DNA from: Pyrus communis
Lineage: Eukaryota > Streptophyta > Magnoliopsida > Rosales > Rosaceae
Assembly (NCBI RefSeq): GCF_963583255.1
Contig: NC_084809.1
Location: 11,419,153-11,483,152, forward strand
Reading direction: 5' to 3'
Length of the DNA: 64,000 nucleotides
Shown: positions 54,891-64,000 of the stretch, in pieces
How the letters are laid out: each line of letters begins with the position of its first letter
Position numbering within the stretch: position 1 is the stretch's first letter
Program-made: the position numbers and the translations under genes
The notes under the pieces: generated by a model
Database searches by the model: none
What the model was told of the DNA's origin: nothing
The model's input: only the letters and a program-made list of their open reading frames with translations

Positions 54891-56069
54891 AATTACAGCG
54901 GAAGGATGATGGAAGACAGGTGCCTCACGTGCAAAGGTGGTTTTAGAGGAAGCAATAGCAGTTCTGGAGGAACATGGTGATTGAATGAACATGAGAAATC
55001 TAGCTCAGCTAGTTCAATTTTGCTGATATTATTTTGTTTCTCTGTGACTGGTGAACAACGTTTTGGCGAAGCTCAGTAGCTTCCGAGATATGTGGTTCCC
55101 GCTATTTTTCTGCAATTGAAACAGCTCTTGTCGTTGTTCCTTGTTATACTAACCGTGAAGTCTCCTGTTGAAGCTTTTAGTTGTGCACCATCTTTATAGA
55201 TACAAGCATCAAATACCATATGCTTTGATTTTTCTCATAAGCATCAAAATATCTCAAGGGATTCTTTTGCCTACTGCAACTGCGTCTGATCACAGTTCCC
55301 ACTCAAAGTCTGCTTGCTGGAGCTGCTGCACCTAGTAACAACTCAAACCCTATTGCTCAAGACGGTTAACGGTCTGTCAAGTAGGAATCACTTCTACTCG
55401 CAAGGGTTTTTGGTGGAAGTGCTTTTGTTAGAAGCACAAAAAATTAAATATCACAGTTCTATTGCAAAATCATGTCCCATTTCTTGTTTGAAACATTGTA
55501 GAAAGCGCTTTGAGTTATTCAAAAACTGGAAAAATAGAAAGTAAACAGTAGGTAGTGCCAAAATAAGCTCCAAGCCAACATGTCCGGGCCCCACATGTAG
55601 AATATTATCTAATAATTTTCTTAAAAGGGTACAAAAGGATCAGATATTCACTCAGTCCCAAAAACAGATCTAGTTGATCAAGCACGGTTCTCCATTTCTC
55701 TCATCCAAAATTCAGCAAAGAATTTAACCAGCAACAAATCAGGGTTTTGCAAATTTCAACTCACAGGTTAGTCTGTTGGTTTGAGTGGATGGATCATCAT
55801 GCTTTCTTTGTCTAATGGATTTCAAGCAGCTCTCTTAATTGTTTTAGTGCTAATTCTGAAGTTTCATGCTGTTCTGCATATATTTTTGAGGCAGGAAAAT
55901 CTAAAATTCAGGAGTTTCTGAATATTTGACATTTTAAGATTGTTTTAGCGTAATATGTTTCATCAAACAATGAGATTCCAAGTGAAATATACTTTTTTGT
56001 AGTTGTCAGTGATTATATAGTAGATTGCTCGAAAGCTAGGAGTTGTAAATGTTTATGTTTCCAGGATAA
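54847..56069. other. 3' region of the CCCH gene and HAOX promoter
   Basis: A residual frame runs from about 54847 to 54981 (GKFSNEMRENYSGRMMEDRC and on to SSSGGTW), the lost C-terminus of the CCCH protein. A piece near 55395-55520 carries AAGTGCTTTT words. From about 55650 the sequence matches 60945-61335, the matching leader of the second HAOX copy. Confidence 0.55.
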
Positions 56070-58478
56070 ATGGCATCTGAACCCGTCAATGTCAATGAGT
56101 ACCAAGAATTGGCTAGGCGAGCCCTTCCGAAAATGTACTATGATTTTCACGCTGGGGGAGCTGAGGACCAGCACACGCTAAAAGAGAACGTTGAAGCATT
56201 TCGCAGAATCACGTAAATGTTTAGTTCTACTGCTAAATGCTCAAAAATATGGTATAATTACATGAGTGATACCAGTGTCTTTGTTCCAGGTTGCGGCCTA
56301 GAATTCTCGTCGATGTTAGCAGAATAGATATGTCAACCACCGTATTGGGTTACAAAATTTCAGCGCCTATAATGCTTGCTCCTACTTCTATGCATCAGTT
56401 AGCTCACCCCGAAGGTCTAAAATCTAAACCGCCTTCCAAAGAGTTCTCCGTTGAGATTGGTTTAGGATACTAACTTCTACCAGCTCTTTTATATCGAATA
56501 CAGGAGAGGTTGCCACTGCTAGAGCAGCAGCTGCATGTAACACCATAATGGTATTCTATGAGTTACGACATGCATTGAGCGAATATGCGTTGTTTGGTGT
56601 ATAAATTGTAGTGTTTTCGTTGTAGATTTTGTCCAGTATATCTAGCTGCACTGTGGAGGAGGTTGCTTCCAGCTGCGATGCTGTTCGGTTCTTTCAACTA
56701 TATGTATTTTTTCACTCTTTAGCTTAATTTTGTTTTACAGTGATATTTCTTCTTATTTCCTTCATTTTTAAGTCTCTATCCTGCCTATCAGATCTCAAAC
56801 TGTCAAACGGTACACTTTGTTTGAACAGGTTTTCAAGAGGCGAGATATATCAGCTCAGATAGTTCGCAGAGCTGAAGAAAACGGATACAAGGCTATTGTC
56901 CTAACGGTTGATGCTCCCAGACCTGGTCGAAGAGAGGCAGACATAAAGAATAAGTTTGTCAACCCCCATTTTTTTCTTTGATTGTTTTATTTCTCCATGC
57001 TTTGCGATTTGTTGCTTTTAAAGTATGATTGGAAAGGGAACTTTTCTGTATATTATCATGTCGAATGTTGTTCTGTTAAATCTTATGTGGTACATCGAAT
57101 TATATCTTGTGTATCTCGATTGAAACATGATTGTGACAACTGCTGCAGAATGGTAGCACCTCCATTGAGGAATTTCGAAGGCCTTATATCAACCAAAGTA
57201 GACTCTGTGAGTGGAATAGTTAAATCCTGAACACTTTAGTCCAAATGTGCAATGTTTCTCAGCTGTATCATCCAAGTGAAAGGTTCGTTTTTCTCCACAC
57301 GCATGACATTTTCTCTGCAGGATAAAGGGTCGAACTTGGAAGCTTTTGCCAAAGTGGCCTATGATGCTTCTCTGTGCTGGGAGGTATAAATCAGTAGACT
57401 CATCTGATTGCGTTTTCATATGCTTGTAGACAATCTGTTAGAGAACTTATTATGTGCCGATGTGCTAGGTGGTTTCTTTCTTCTTGAAGCTTAGTTATTG
57501 CGTTGTTCGTGTGTGCAGGACATAAGATGGCTGAAATCTATTACAAACTTGCCAATTCTAATCAAGGGGGTACTCATTCATGAAGATGGTAACTGATGAT
57601 CAAGGCTCCATATTTTGATATCTTACCTTCTGTAAATATAAAACTCAAACCGAAAGATCTAGAAAATGTTCTCTAATTCTTCACGAATCCAAAACAGGGC
57701 ATGCTTATTGTTACTCAAACAACCCCATGTTTGAGATACATTGGTTCAATTGTTTAAGTTGGCGTACCCCCAATTATCCCTTCTGAATGCCTGTTGTTTT
57801 ACCATATTTCAGCAAGAAAGGCTGTGGAAGTAGGTGTTGCTGGGATTGTTGTCTCGAACCATGGAGCCCGCCAACTGGATTATACTCCCTCCACTATTTC
57901 TGTCCTGGAAGAGGTGCAACTCTATCTCTAATTCATCATTTTTTTTTCTGGCGTAACTTGTTAAGACACAAAAATGGTGTAACTTCCACATTAGAAGAAA
58001 ACGTGCAAATGCTTTTTGCTGTTACAAGCCGACTCGAAAACTTCGTAAGAATGTTCAATCACCATATTCTATCCATAATGTATTCAGGTGGTTCATGCTG
58101 TTGGAGGAAAAGTTCCTATTCTTTTCGATGGAGGAGTACGCCGAGGAACAGACGTGTTCAAGGCGTTAGCTCTTGGTGCACAAGCTGTCCTTGTAAGAAT
58201 CATATCCACCACATTGCTTGTCAATCTCCTGATATGATTCCTTAAATTGCTTCTACTATAGTGGCTTTTCTCATTGATCAATGCACATCTTACTGAAGGT
58301 GGGAAGGCCTGTTGTCCACGGCCTCGCAGCAGACGGAGAACGGGGAGTGAGGCGGGTGATCGAAATGCTGAAGAACGAGTTTGAGCTCACAATGGCCCTT
58401 TCTGGCTGTCCTAGTATTAGGGATATCACCAGGAGCCATGTGAGAACAGAAAGTGATAAACTCCATTCAATGCTCTAA
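56070..58478 (+). CDS. Peroxisomal (S)-2-hydroxy-acid oxidase, HAOX type
   Basis: Eleven exons: 56070-56212, 56290-56414, 56504-56550, 56626-56703, 56829-56953, 57149-57206, 57321-57383, 57519-57588, 57813-57913, 58088-58192, 58299-58478. They give 364 residues, the normal length. It is an FMN-dependent TIM-barrel enzyme that oxidises 2-hydroxy acids to 2-oxo acids and makes H2O2. The catalytic base His253 and substrate Arg256 lie in [13 protein letters not shown]-binding words [11 protein letters not shown] and [10 protein letters not shown] are intact. The C-terminal SML is a plant peroxisome signal (PTS1). The glycolate-oxidase Tyr24 position is Phe ([12 protein letters not shown]), typical of the medium/long-chain HAOX branch as I remember it. 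Two defective copies lie downstream. Confidence 0.93.
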
Positions 58479-61335
58479 TTTAATTTACGGAAAGTGATTT
58501 CCGCACACCTATTTTCTTTCCCTCAACGCCCGTGTATTTCCCGTCTCTGGATTGAATAAATCAAAGGTGTGCAGAAGGAGAAATAGGTTGTGCGGGAATC
58601 ATTTTCCTATTTTAAAAGCATCGATTAAAATAATATTATGCAGAGACGTGGATGGAGTGAGATCATCAGTAAACTGCAGATTCTAAAACTAGCTGTTGTA
58701 ATTTAACTTTCTTAAAGACAAGACTTGTTTGAAAAAAATTCCACTTCTATTCGATTTTCTTTAGCTTTGGTCTCATTTGTTTATATGATTGATTGCTTTA
58801 GGGTAGTAGAATCATCATTTAGAGCTTAATCGTTTGGTTTCTAGTCTCGTATTGGTTAATCGCTTCGATTTTAGATTTTATCAAACCGTGGCAACGTACC
58901 AAAGCTCTGAGGAGCACTTTATACCTAAATAATCAATCATACCAATAAATGGGATCAAGTTAGAAGAAAATTGAAAAATAATTTTTTTTTCAATTTTAAC
59001 CATGACGTCAATGCATAGAGAATTTTCGGTCAATTTACCATCCAGGTTGCTTTCACCATTTAATTGCATTTCAAGAGTCATTATCTTTGGATGTAGCGAA
59101 AAAAGAAAAAACAAATCTTCTTTAACATGACGGTGTGACGTCATTTCACATACAAACGTTATAATTCGAACTGTTTATTCTTTTATAGATGATCTTTACA
59201 TGATGGTAAAAAGAATGTCTGATTCCGTATATAATATTTGTGTACAATGAAATGATGTTACGTCGTCGTGTAAAAAAAAATTACTATTTACACGCAAACT
59301 GTTATCCTTAAAATATCAAGGGTGGCCACTAGCGAAAAGAAAAGTTCACTTTCGAACAAAAATTGGCCAAACACGCATTCCATGATTCTATGCTCTTCCA
59401 CTTTCTCAAGCCCCATTCCCACAAAGAAAGTTTTTTCCTTTTTCTCCAATCAATAATTGCATAGAAGTTTCCAACTCTCAAATAGGGCTGGTTTGGTATT
59501 GTTGTGCTTTGAAAAAAAACTGCTTCTGCTGTGCTGTGAGAATAAGCAGCTGTGAAATAAAGCAGCAGAGTGTTTGGTAAACTTTTTTGTAAAAGTGCTT
59601 TTGAAAAAAAAAAGCAGCATTAGAGTGTTTTGTAAACTTTTATGTAAAACAGATGTGAAAAAAAGCCGGTTTTTCAAAGTTAGGTTTTGCAGCTTTTTGT
59701 TTTTAGCTTTTTTTCATCCAAAACTGTGAAAAAAAGCTGAAGCTGAGTGTTTACCAAACACAAAAACAGCTCCCAGCTTTTTTTGATAGCAGCTTTTTTC
59801 AGAATCACCTCAGTACCAAACCAGGTCTAAGTTTCATCAGTTCATCATGCCTTCTTAATTTTTTTTAGTTTTTGATGGTGTATTAGCTAATTTAGCTTAT
59901 CATATTGACGCTTTTAGCTCTCCAGTATTACTTTTCAGATTACTAAATATTGTTATTCGTCATGGGCCTCGCAGGCATGCTAGGAATTTACTTAAACATG
60001 AAATTGGCGGGTGCGAGCGTGTCACTACTAGATGCCGCTAGTAGACGGCTTTTGAATGATTGAGGTTGCGCCTGAGTTCGACTTCTGACCAAGAGATTGT
60101 GCCATTGAGTGGGAGTGGCTCAAATCAAGGTTGCTGGAAATGTAAATGACAGAGGAAAGTAAATGACTGGTATTATAGATTGTTTGTGAACTAAATGACT
60201 GGAAATGAGTTATACATAAACTACGTAGGAGATTGATACTACCGGATGAGTAGCAGAGCTAATAAACTAGACAAAAGACAGCTTTTTTAAGGAATCTATT
60301 GCTAAAAGAACTGGGATCTGGGCTGATAACAACTTTTGGATGCAAATCTAGATTGAGATTAGAGTTTGTATGTTTATTTGATTGATTGAGTGTCCCTAAT
60401 CCTTGTGCCTCTGCTTCTTTATATAGAGATATGAGGGAGCCCCCTTGCTGAGAACACCAATCCTGTCCGCATGCATTCCATTTGCCAGCTTGCATGTGAA
60501 ATAATATTTAAAAAGGCCAACTTGCACTTCCACCTCATGTTTCCAACACATGTCTCCACTACTTGCAATAAACTAATAATTAAAAGAAGTAAGGTGACTT
60601 GTTTCCTCCATATGTCCACTTCCGCGTCTGCATATTATCTTCCAATCCAAAAGCAAGCATTTGTTTTAATTAAACAAAGCTCTTGGCAAACCTCCATCAC
60701 TCAAACAAAAGGAAAAAGCATTATTATAATATCAAACTATCCCACCTGCAGCCAAATATCCTTCCAAGTTAGCCTTCTCTGACAACAATCCTCCAAATAC
60801 CAAATGGCCCAAATGAGTAAAAATGGGTACATTTTAGGTGCAAACAAATATTAAAAAGAATTGAGCAGTTGGATGAATGTGTTAACCAACCCAATTGATT
60901 GAATTTTCTGGTGTTTAAGACAGCTAGAGTGCTCGAAACCCGAAAGCAGAACTAGTCGATCAAGCACGGTTCTCCATTTCTCTCATCCAAAATTCAGCAA
61001 AGAATTTAACTCACAGGTTAGTCTGTGTTGGTTTGAGTGGATGGATCATTATGCTTTCTTTGTCTAGTGGATTTCAAGCAGCTCTGTTAATTGTTTTAGT
61101 GCTAGTTCTGAACTTTCATGCTTTCCTGCATATATTTTTTGAGGCAGGAAAATATAAAATTCAGGAGTTTCTGAATATTTAGCGTAATATGTTTCATCAA
61201 ACTTTGAGATTCCAAGTCAAATATAGTGTTTTTTTTTTCAGTAGTTTTCACTCAGTGACTATATGGTGTCATCTAGGATAGATTGCTCGAAAACTCGAAA
61301 GCTAGGAGTCGTTAATGTTTATGTTTCCAGGATAA
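58479..61335. other. HAOX intergenic spacer 1
   Basis: From about 59303 to 59942 this matches 62043-62333, the spacer after copy 2, apart from the MITE insertion. From about 60850 it matches the leader of copies 2 and 3. The 900 bases between (59943-60845) have no counterpart after copy 2. Part of them (about 60250-60780) resembles an LTR on the minus strand with a TATATAAAGAAGC promoter-like word, but its ends could not be placed. Confidence 0.45.
59485..59827. mobile_element. Tourist-like MITE, absent from the paralogous spacer
   Basis: Ends GGGCTGGTTTGGTATTG and, inverted, GACCTGGTTTGGTACTGAG. The left flank reads TCAAATAG and the right TAAGTTTCATC. The paralogous spacer at about 62218-62235 reads CTCAAATAAATTTCATCAG with no insertion, so the site is filled here and empty there. 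The target duplication is TA or TAA (left copy TAG). Interior is A/T runs and AGCAGC words; no coding frame. Confidence 0.8.
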
Positions 61336-62048
61336 ATGGCATCCGAACCCGTCAATGTGAATGAGTACCAAGAATTGGCTAGGCAAGCCCTTCCGAAGAT
61401 GTACTATGACTTTTACACTGGGGGAGCTGAGGACCAGCACACGCTAAAAGAGAACGTTGAAGCATTTCGCAGAATCACGTAAATATTTAAATCTACTGCT
61501 AAATGCTCGAAAATATGGTATAATTACATGAGTGATACCTGTGTCTTTGTTCCAGGTTGCGGCCTAGAATTCTCATCGATGTTAGCAAAAAAGATATGTC
61601 AACTACCGTATTGGGTTACAAAATTTCAGCGCCCATAATGCTTGCTCCGACTTCTATGCATCAGTTAGCTCACCCCGAAGGTCTAAAATCCAAACTGCCT
61701 TCCAAAGAGTTCTCCGTTGAGATTGGTTTAGGATACTAACTGCTACCAGCTCTTTTATATCGAATACAGGAGAGGTTGCCACTGCTAGAGCAGCAGCTGC
61801 ATGTAACACCATAATGGTATTCTATGAGTTACGACATGCATTGAGCGAATATGCGTTGTTTGGTGTATAAATTGTAGTATTTTCGTTGTAGATTTTGTCC
61901 AGTATATCTAGCGGCACTGTGGAGGAGGTTGCCTCCAGCTGCGATGCTGTTCGGTTCTTTCAACCATATGTATTTTTTCACTCTTTAGCTTGATTTTGTT
62001 TTACAGTGATATTTCTTCTTATTTCCTTCATTTTTAAGTCTCTATCCT
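61336..62048 (+). pseudogene. Truncated HAOX copy 2 (exons 1-4 only)
   Basis: Exons 61336-61478, 61556-61680, 61770-61816 and 61892-61969 match exons 1-4 of the intact gene in length, phase and splice sites, with few changes (FYTGG for FHAGG, FFQPY for FFQLY). Intron 4 then runs to TATCCT at 62043-62048 and joins directly to the sequence that follows the intact gene at 59303. Exons 5-11, including the catalytic His and the PTS1, are gone. The open frame across exons 1-4 shows the loss is recent. Confidence 0.9.
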
Positions 62049-62482
62049 TAAAATATCAAGAGTGGCCCACTAGTGAAAAGAAAAGTTCACTTTTGAAAAA
62101 TAATTGGCCAAACACGCATTTCATGATTCTATGCTCTTCCACTTTCTCAGGCCCCATTCCCACAAAGAAAGTTTTTTTCTTTTTTCTCTAATCAGTAATT
62201 CAGCAAATAAGTTTCCAACTCTCAAATAAATTTCATCAGTTCATCATGCTTTCTTAATTTTTGTAGTTTTTAATGGTGTATTCGCTTACCATATTGAAGC
62301 TTTTTCCTCTGCAGTAATACTTTTCAGATTACAAAAATAAAAAAGAATTTTGAGTAGTTGGATGAATGTGTTAACCAACCCCATTGATTTAATTTTCTGG
62401 TGTTTAAGGCAGCTAGATTGCTTGAAACGCAAAAACTGACAACAATCGGTTGACTAATGAATTTGTATGTTTTCAAGGATAA
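61970..62482. other. HAOX intergenic spacer 2
   Basis: Remainder of intron 4 of copy 2, the deletion junction, a spacer matching 59303-59942 without the MITE, and from about 62335 a leader matching 60850-60930. It shows that the copies arose as tandem units. Confidence 0.6.
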
Positions 62483-63510
62483 ATGGCATCATCAGAACCT
62501 GTCAATGTGAATGAATTTCAACAACTGGCTAGGCAAGTCCTTCCGAAACTGCACTGCGATTACTATACAGGGGGAGCTGAGGACGAGCACATGCTACAGG
62601 AGAACGTTGAAGCATTTTGCAGAATCATGTAAACTGCCGGCTGATGTTTACTGTGAAGTAATGCAGTATAATATTACGTGACTGACTGATTCGTGTGTTT
62701 TGTTCCAGGTCACGGCCTAGATTTTTTGTCGAAGTTAGCTGAATAGACATGTCAAATACTGTGTTGGGGTACAAAATCTCAGCGCTGATAATGATTGCTC
62801 ATACTGCAAGGCAGCAGCCAGCTCACCCCGAAGATCTAAAATCTATATACCGCCTTTCAAGAGTTCTCTGTTGAGATTGGGTTAGGACACTAATTTCTAC
62901 CAGCTCTTTTATATCGAATACAGGAGAGGTTGCTACTGCTAGAACAGCAGCTTCATGTAACACCATAATGATATATGTTTGAGTAACTTACGACTTGCAT
63001 TAGCTAATACGCGTTGTTTACTATTTGAATTGTAGCTTTTCCGTTGTAGATTTTGTCCAGTAGGTTTTCCTGTACCGTGGAGGAGGTTGCTTCCAGCTGC
63101 AACGCTGTTCGGTTCTTTCAATTGTATGTACTTATTCTCACTTGAGGTCGTTTCAATTTTCGGTAGCTCTGATTTCTATTTTATTAGTTACTATCCCTTC
63201 CAGCCTATCAGAGCTCATCAAGTTATCAAACAGAACGGTTTTCTGAACAGGTTTACGAGGGAATATCAGCTGAGATACCTCGCAGAGCTGAAAAAAGCTG
63301 GATACCAAGCCTTTCCTAACCGTCGATGCTCCCATATTCGGTCGATGGTAGGCAGACATAAAGAATCGGTTGTGTCATCCTACTTTATTACAAATATGTT
63401 GTTTTGCTGACACTTATGTTGTTCATTGAATAATATCTTATGCATCTCGTTTAGCAAATGCGGTCACAACCGTCGCAGAAGGGTTGAAGCTCGATTGAAG
63501 AATTTGGAAG
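62483..63510 (+). pseudogene. Decayed HAOX copy 3
   Basis: Exon 1 (62483-62628, one extra Ser codon) is still open. Exon 2 (from about 62710) has a stop in frame (GTTAGC followed by TGA where the intact copy has an AGA codon), and its donor GAAG/GT has become GAAG/AT. Exons 3, 4 and 5 are recognisable at about 62924, 63048 and 63250, the last with frameshifts (KKAGYQAF against ENGYKAI). Similarity ends in exon 6 near 63510. More diverged than copy 2, so an older duplicate. Confidence 0.85.
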
Positions 63511-63587
63511 TAACTTCTTGCGCTGATGAAACTTTGCGTAGCGTAAATCTGTATATTGTGATATATCCATAACGATGAGCAGATGTA

Positions 63588-63957
63588 TGTTGAGAATCAA
63601 TGTCAATTGTAGGTGAAGTAGTTGGATGTTGTAGGTGAAGTAAGTGTGTGAGGTTGGTGAAGTAAGTGGAGGTTGTAGGTGAAGTAAGTGTGTGAGGTTG
63701 GTGAAGTAAGTGGAGGTTGTAGGTGAAGTAGGTGGATGTTGTAGGTGAAGTAAGTGTGTGGTATAGCTTTCATTTGGTTTGCTATAAATACCCAAGTCCT
63801 CAAGCATTGTATATCATCCAAGGAAAAACAAAGTCTAGAGCTAAATAAGAAAAGCTTTGCTAATTAGTTTGTTTGTGTGAGCTTTCTTTAAGAGTGTGCT
63901 CTATTTTCTTCTTCTTGGGATCATTAGAGTTATCTTGGATACTCTTCTTATTCAACA
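63588..63957 (+). mobile_element. 5' LTR of a copia-like retrotransposon
   Basis: Starts TGTTGAGAATC and ends TTCAACA, with a TATAAATA box at about 63783. A primer-binding site TTGGTATCAGAGCC (initiator tRNA-Met type) follows at 63959. The U3 part (63608-63760) is a tandem of GTAGGTGAAGTAAGTG-type units. The internal region continues past the window end, so whether the element is intact cannot be judged. Confidence 0.8.
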
Positions 63958-64000
63958 ATTGGTATCAGAGCCAAGTCGGTCAGGGATCGTTCTTGGTAGA
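63958..64000 (+). mobile_element. Start of the retrotransposon internal region (PBS)
   Basis: TGGTATCAGAGCC is complementary to the 3' end of plant initiator tRNA-Met, the usual copia primer. Only 43 bases are in the window. Confidence 0.75.

Noticed and set aside
53834..54992. Minus-strand frames across the CCCH gene
   Set aside because: Shadows of well-supported plus-strand exons.
60030..60130. Possible tRNA-like A and B boxes in the HAOX spacer
   Set aside because: Only a loose B-box (GAGTTCGACTTC) is convincing; no tRNA fold or SINE tail.

Overview
This is plant nuclear DNA: GT-AG introns throughout, AT-rich intergenic stretches, many small transposons, and single-gene transcription units. 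The proteins look like a woody rosid. Several of the short repeats resemble ones I remember from apple and pear (Rosaceae, Maleae), so I favour that tribe, but this is recall and not a search.

Layout, left to right. 171-1226 (+): trihelix transcription factor of the ASIL/6B-interacting type, one exon. 1227-14080: transposon-rich gap dominated by a hAT-like element (6827-11856, 8-bp target duplication) that was itself interrupted by a 3.7-kb solo LTR (6834-10574, 5-bp target duplication). The LTR carries a MITE and an array of about eleven stem-loop units. 15186-25505 (+): ten-exon COP1-interacting-protein-7-like gene with a complete 378-bp TRIM retroelement in an intron. 27610-33608 (+): nine-exon full-size ABCB (P-glycoprotein) transporter with a 320-residue His-rich N-terminal extension. 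35165-37088 (+): DUF936 (CORD-type) gene. 38380-41167 (-): ALKBH1-like 2-oxoglutarate/Fe(II) dioxygenase with an N-terminal RGG-repeat tail. 43808-45597 (+): SEC22 R-SNARE. 46602-49607 (-): thirteen-exon plastid KAS II, full length but with one catalytic His replaced by Tyr. 51480-51612: decayed 25S rDNA fragment. 51991-54846 (+): SAP plus CCCH zinc-finger protein with a frayed C-terminus. 56070-58478 (+): intact eleven-exon peroxisomal 2-hydroxy-acid oxidase (HAOX type, C-terminal SML), followed by two defective tandem copies (61336-62048 and 62483-63510). 63588 to the end: 5' LTR and primer-binding site of a copia-like element running off the window.

I assembled exon models by hand. For every multi-exon gene called intact the exon lengths add to a multiple of three with consistent phases: 1429, 1549, 529, 514, 218, 542, 539 and 364 residues.

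The genes are not an operon and mostly have unrelated jobs. The set ASIL2-like, CIP7-like, DUF936, ALKBH1-like and HAOX matches, as I remember it, the Arabidopsis block At3g14130-At3g14180, so those five are probably an old conserved neighbourhood. ABCB, SEC22, KAS II and the CCCH gene are not in that block as I recall it. The most notable signals are the covarying hairpin array in the solo LTR, the His-to-Tyr change in KAS II, the RGG reading frame of the ALKBH1-like gene, and datable rearrangements in the HAOX cluster (a 6-bp microhomology deletion and a filled/empty MITE site).
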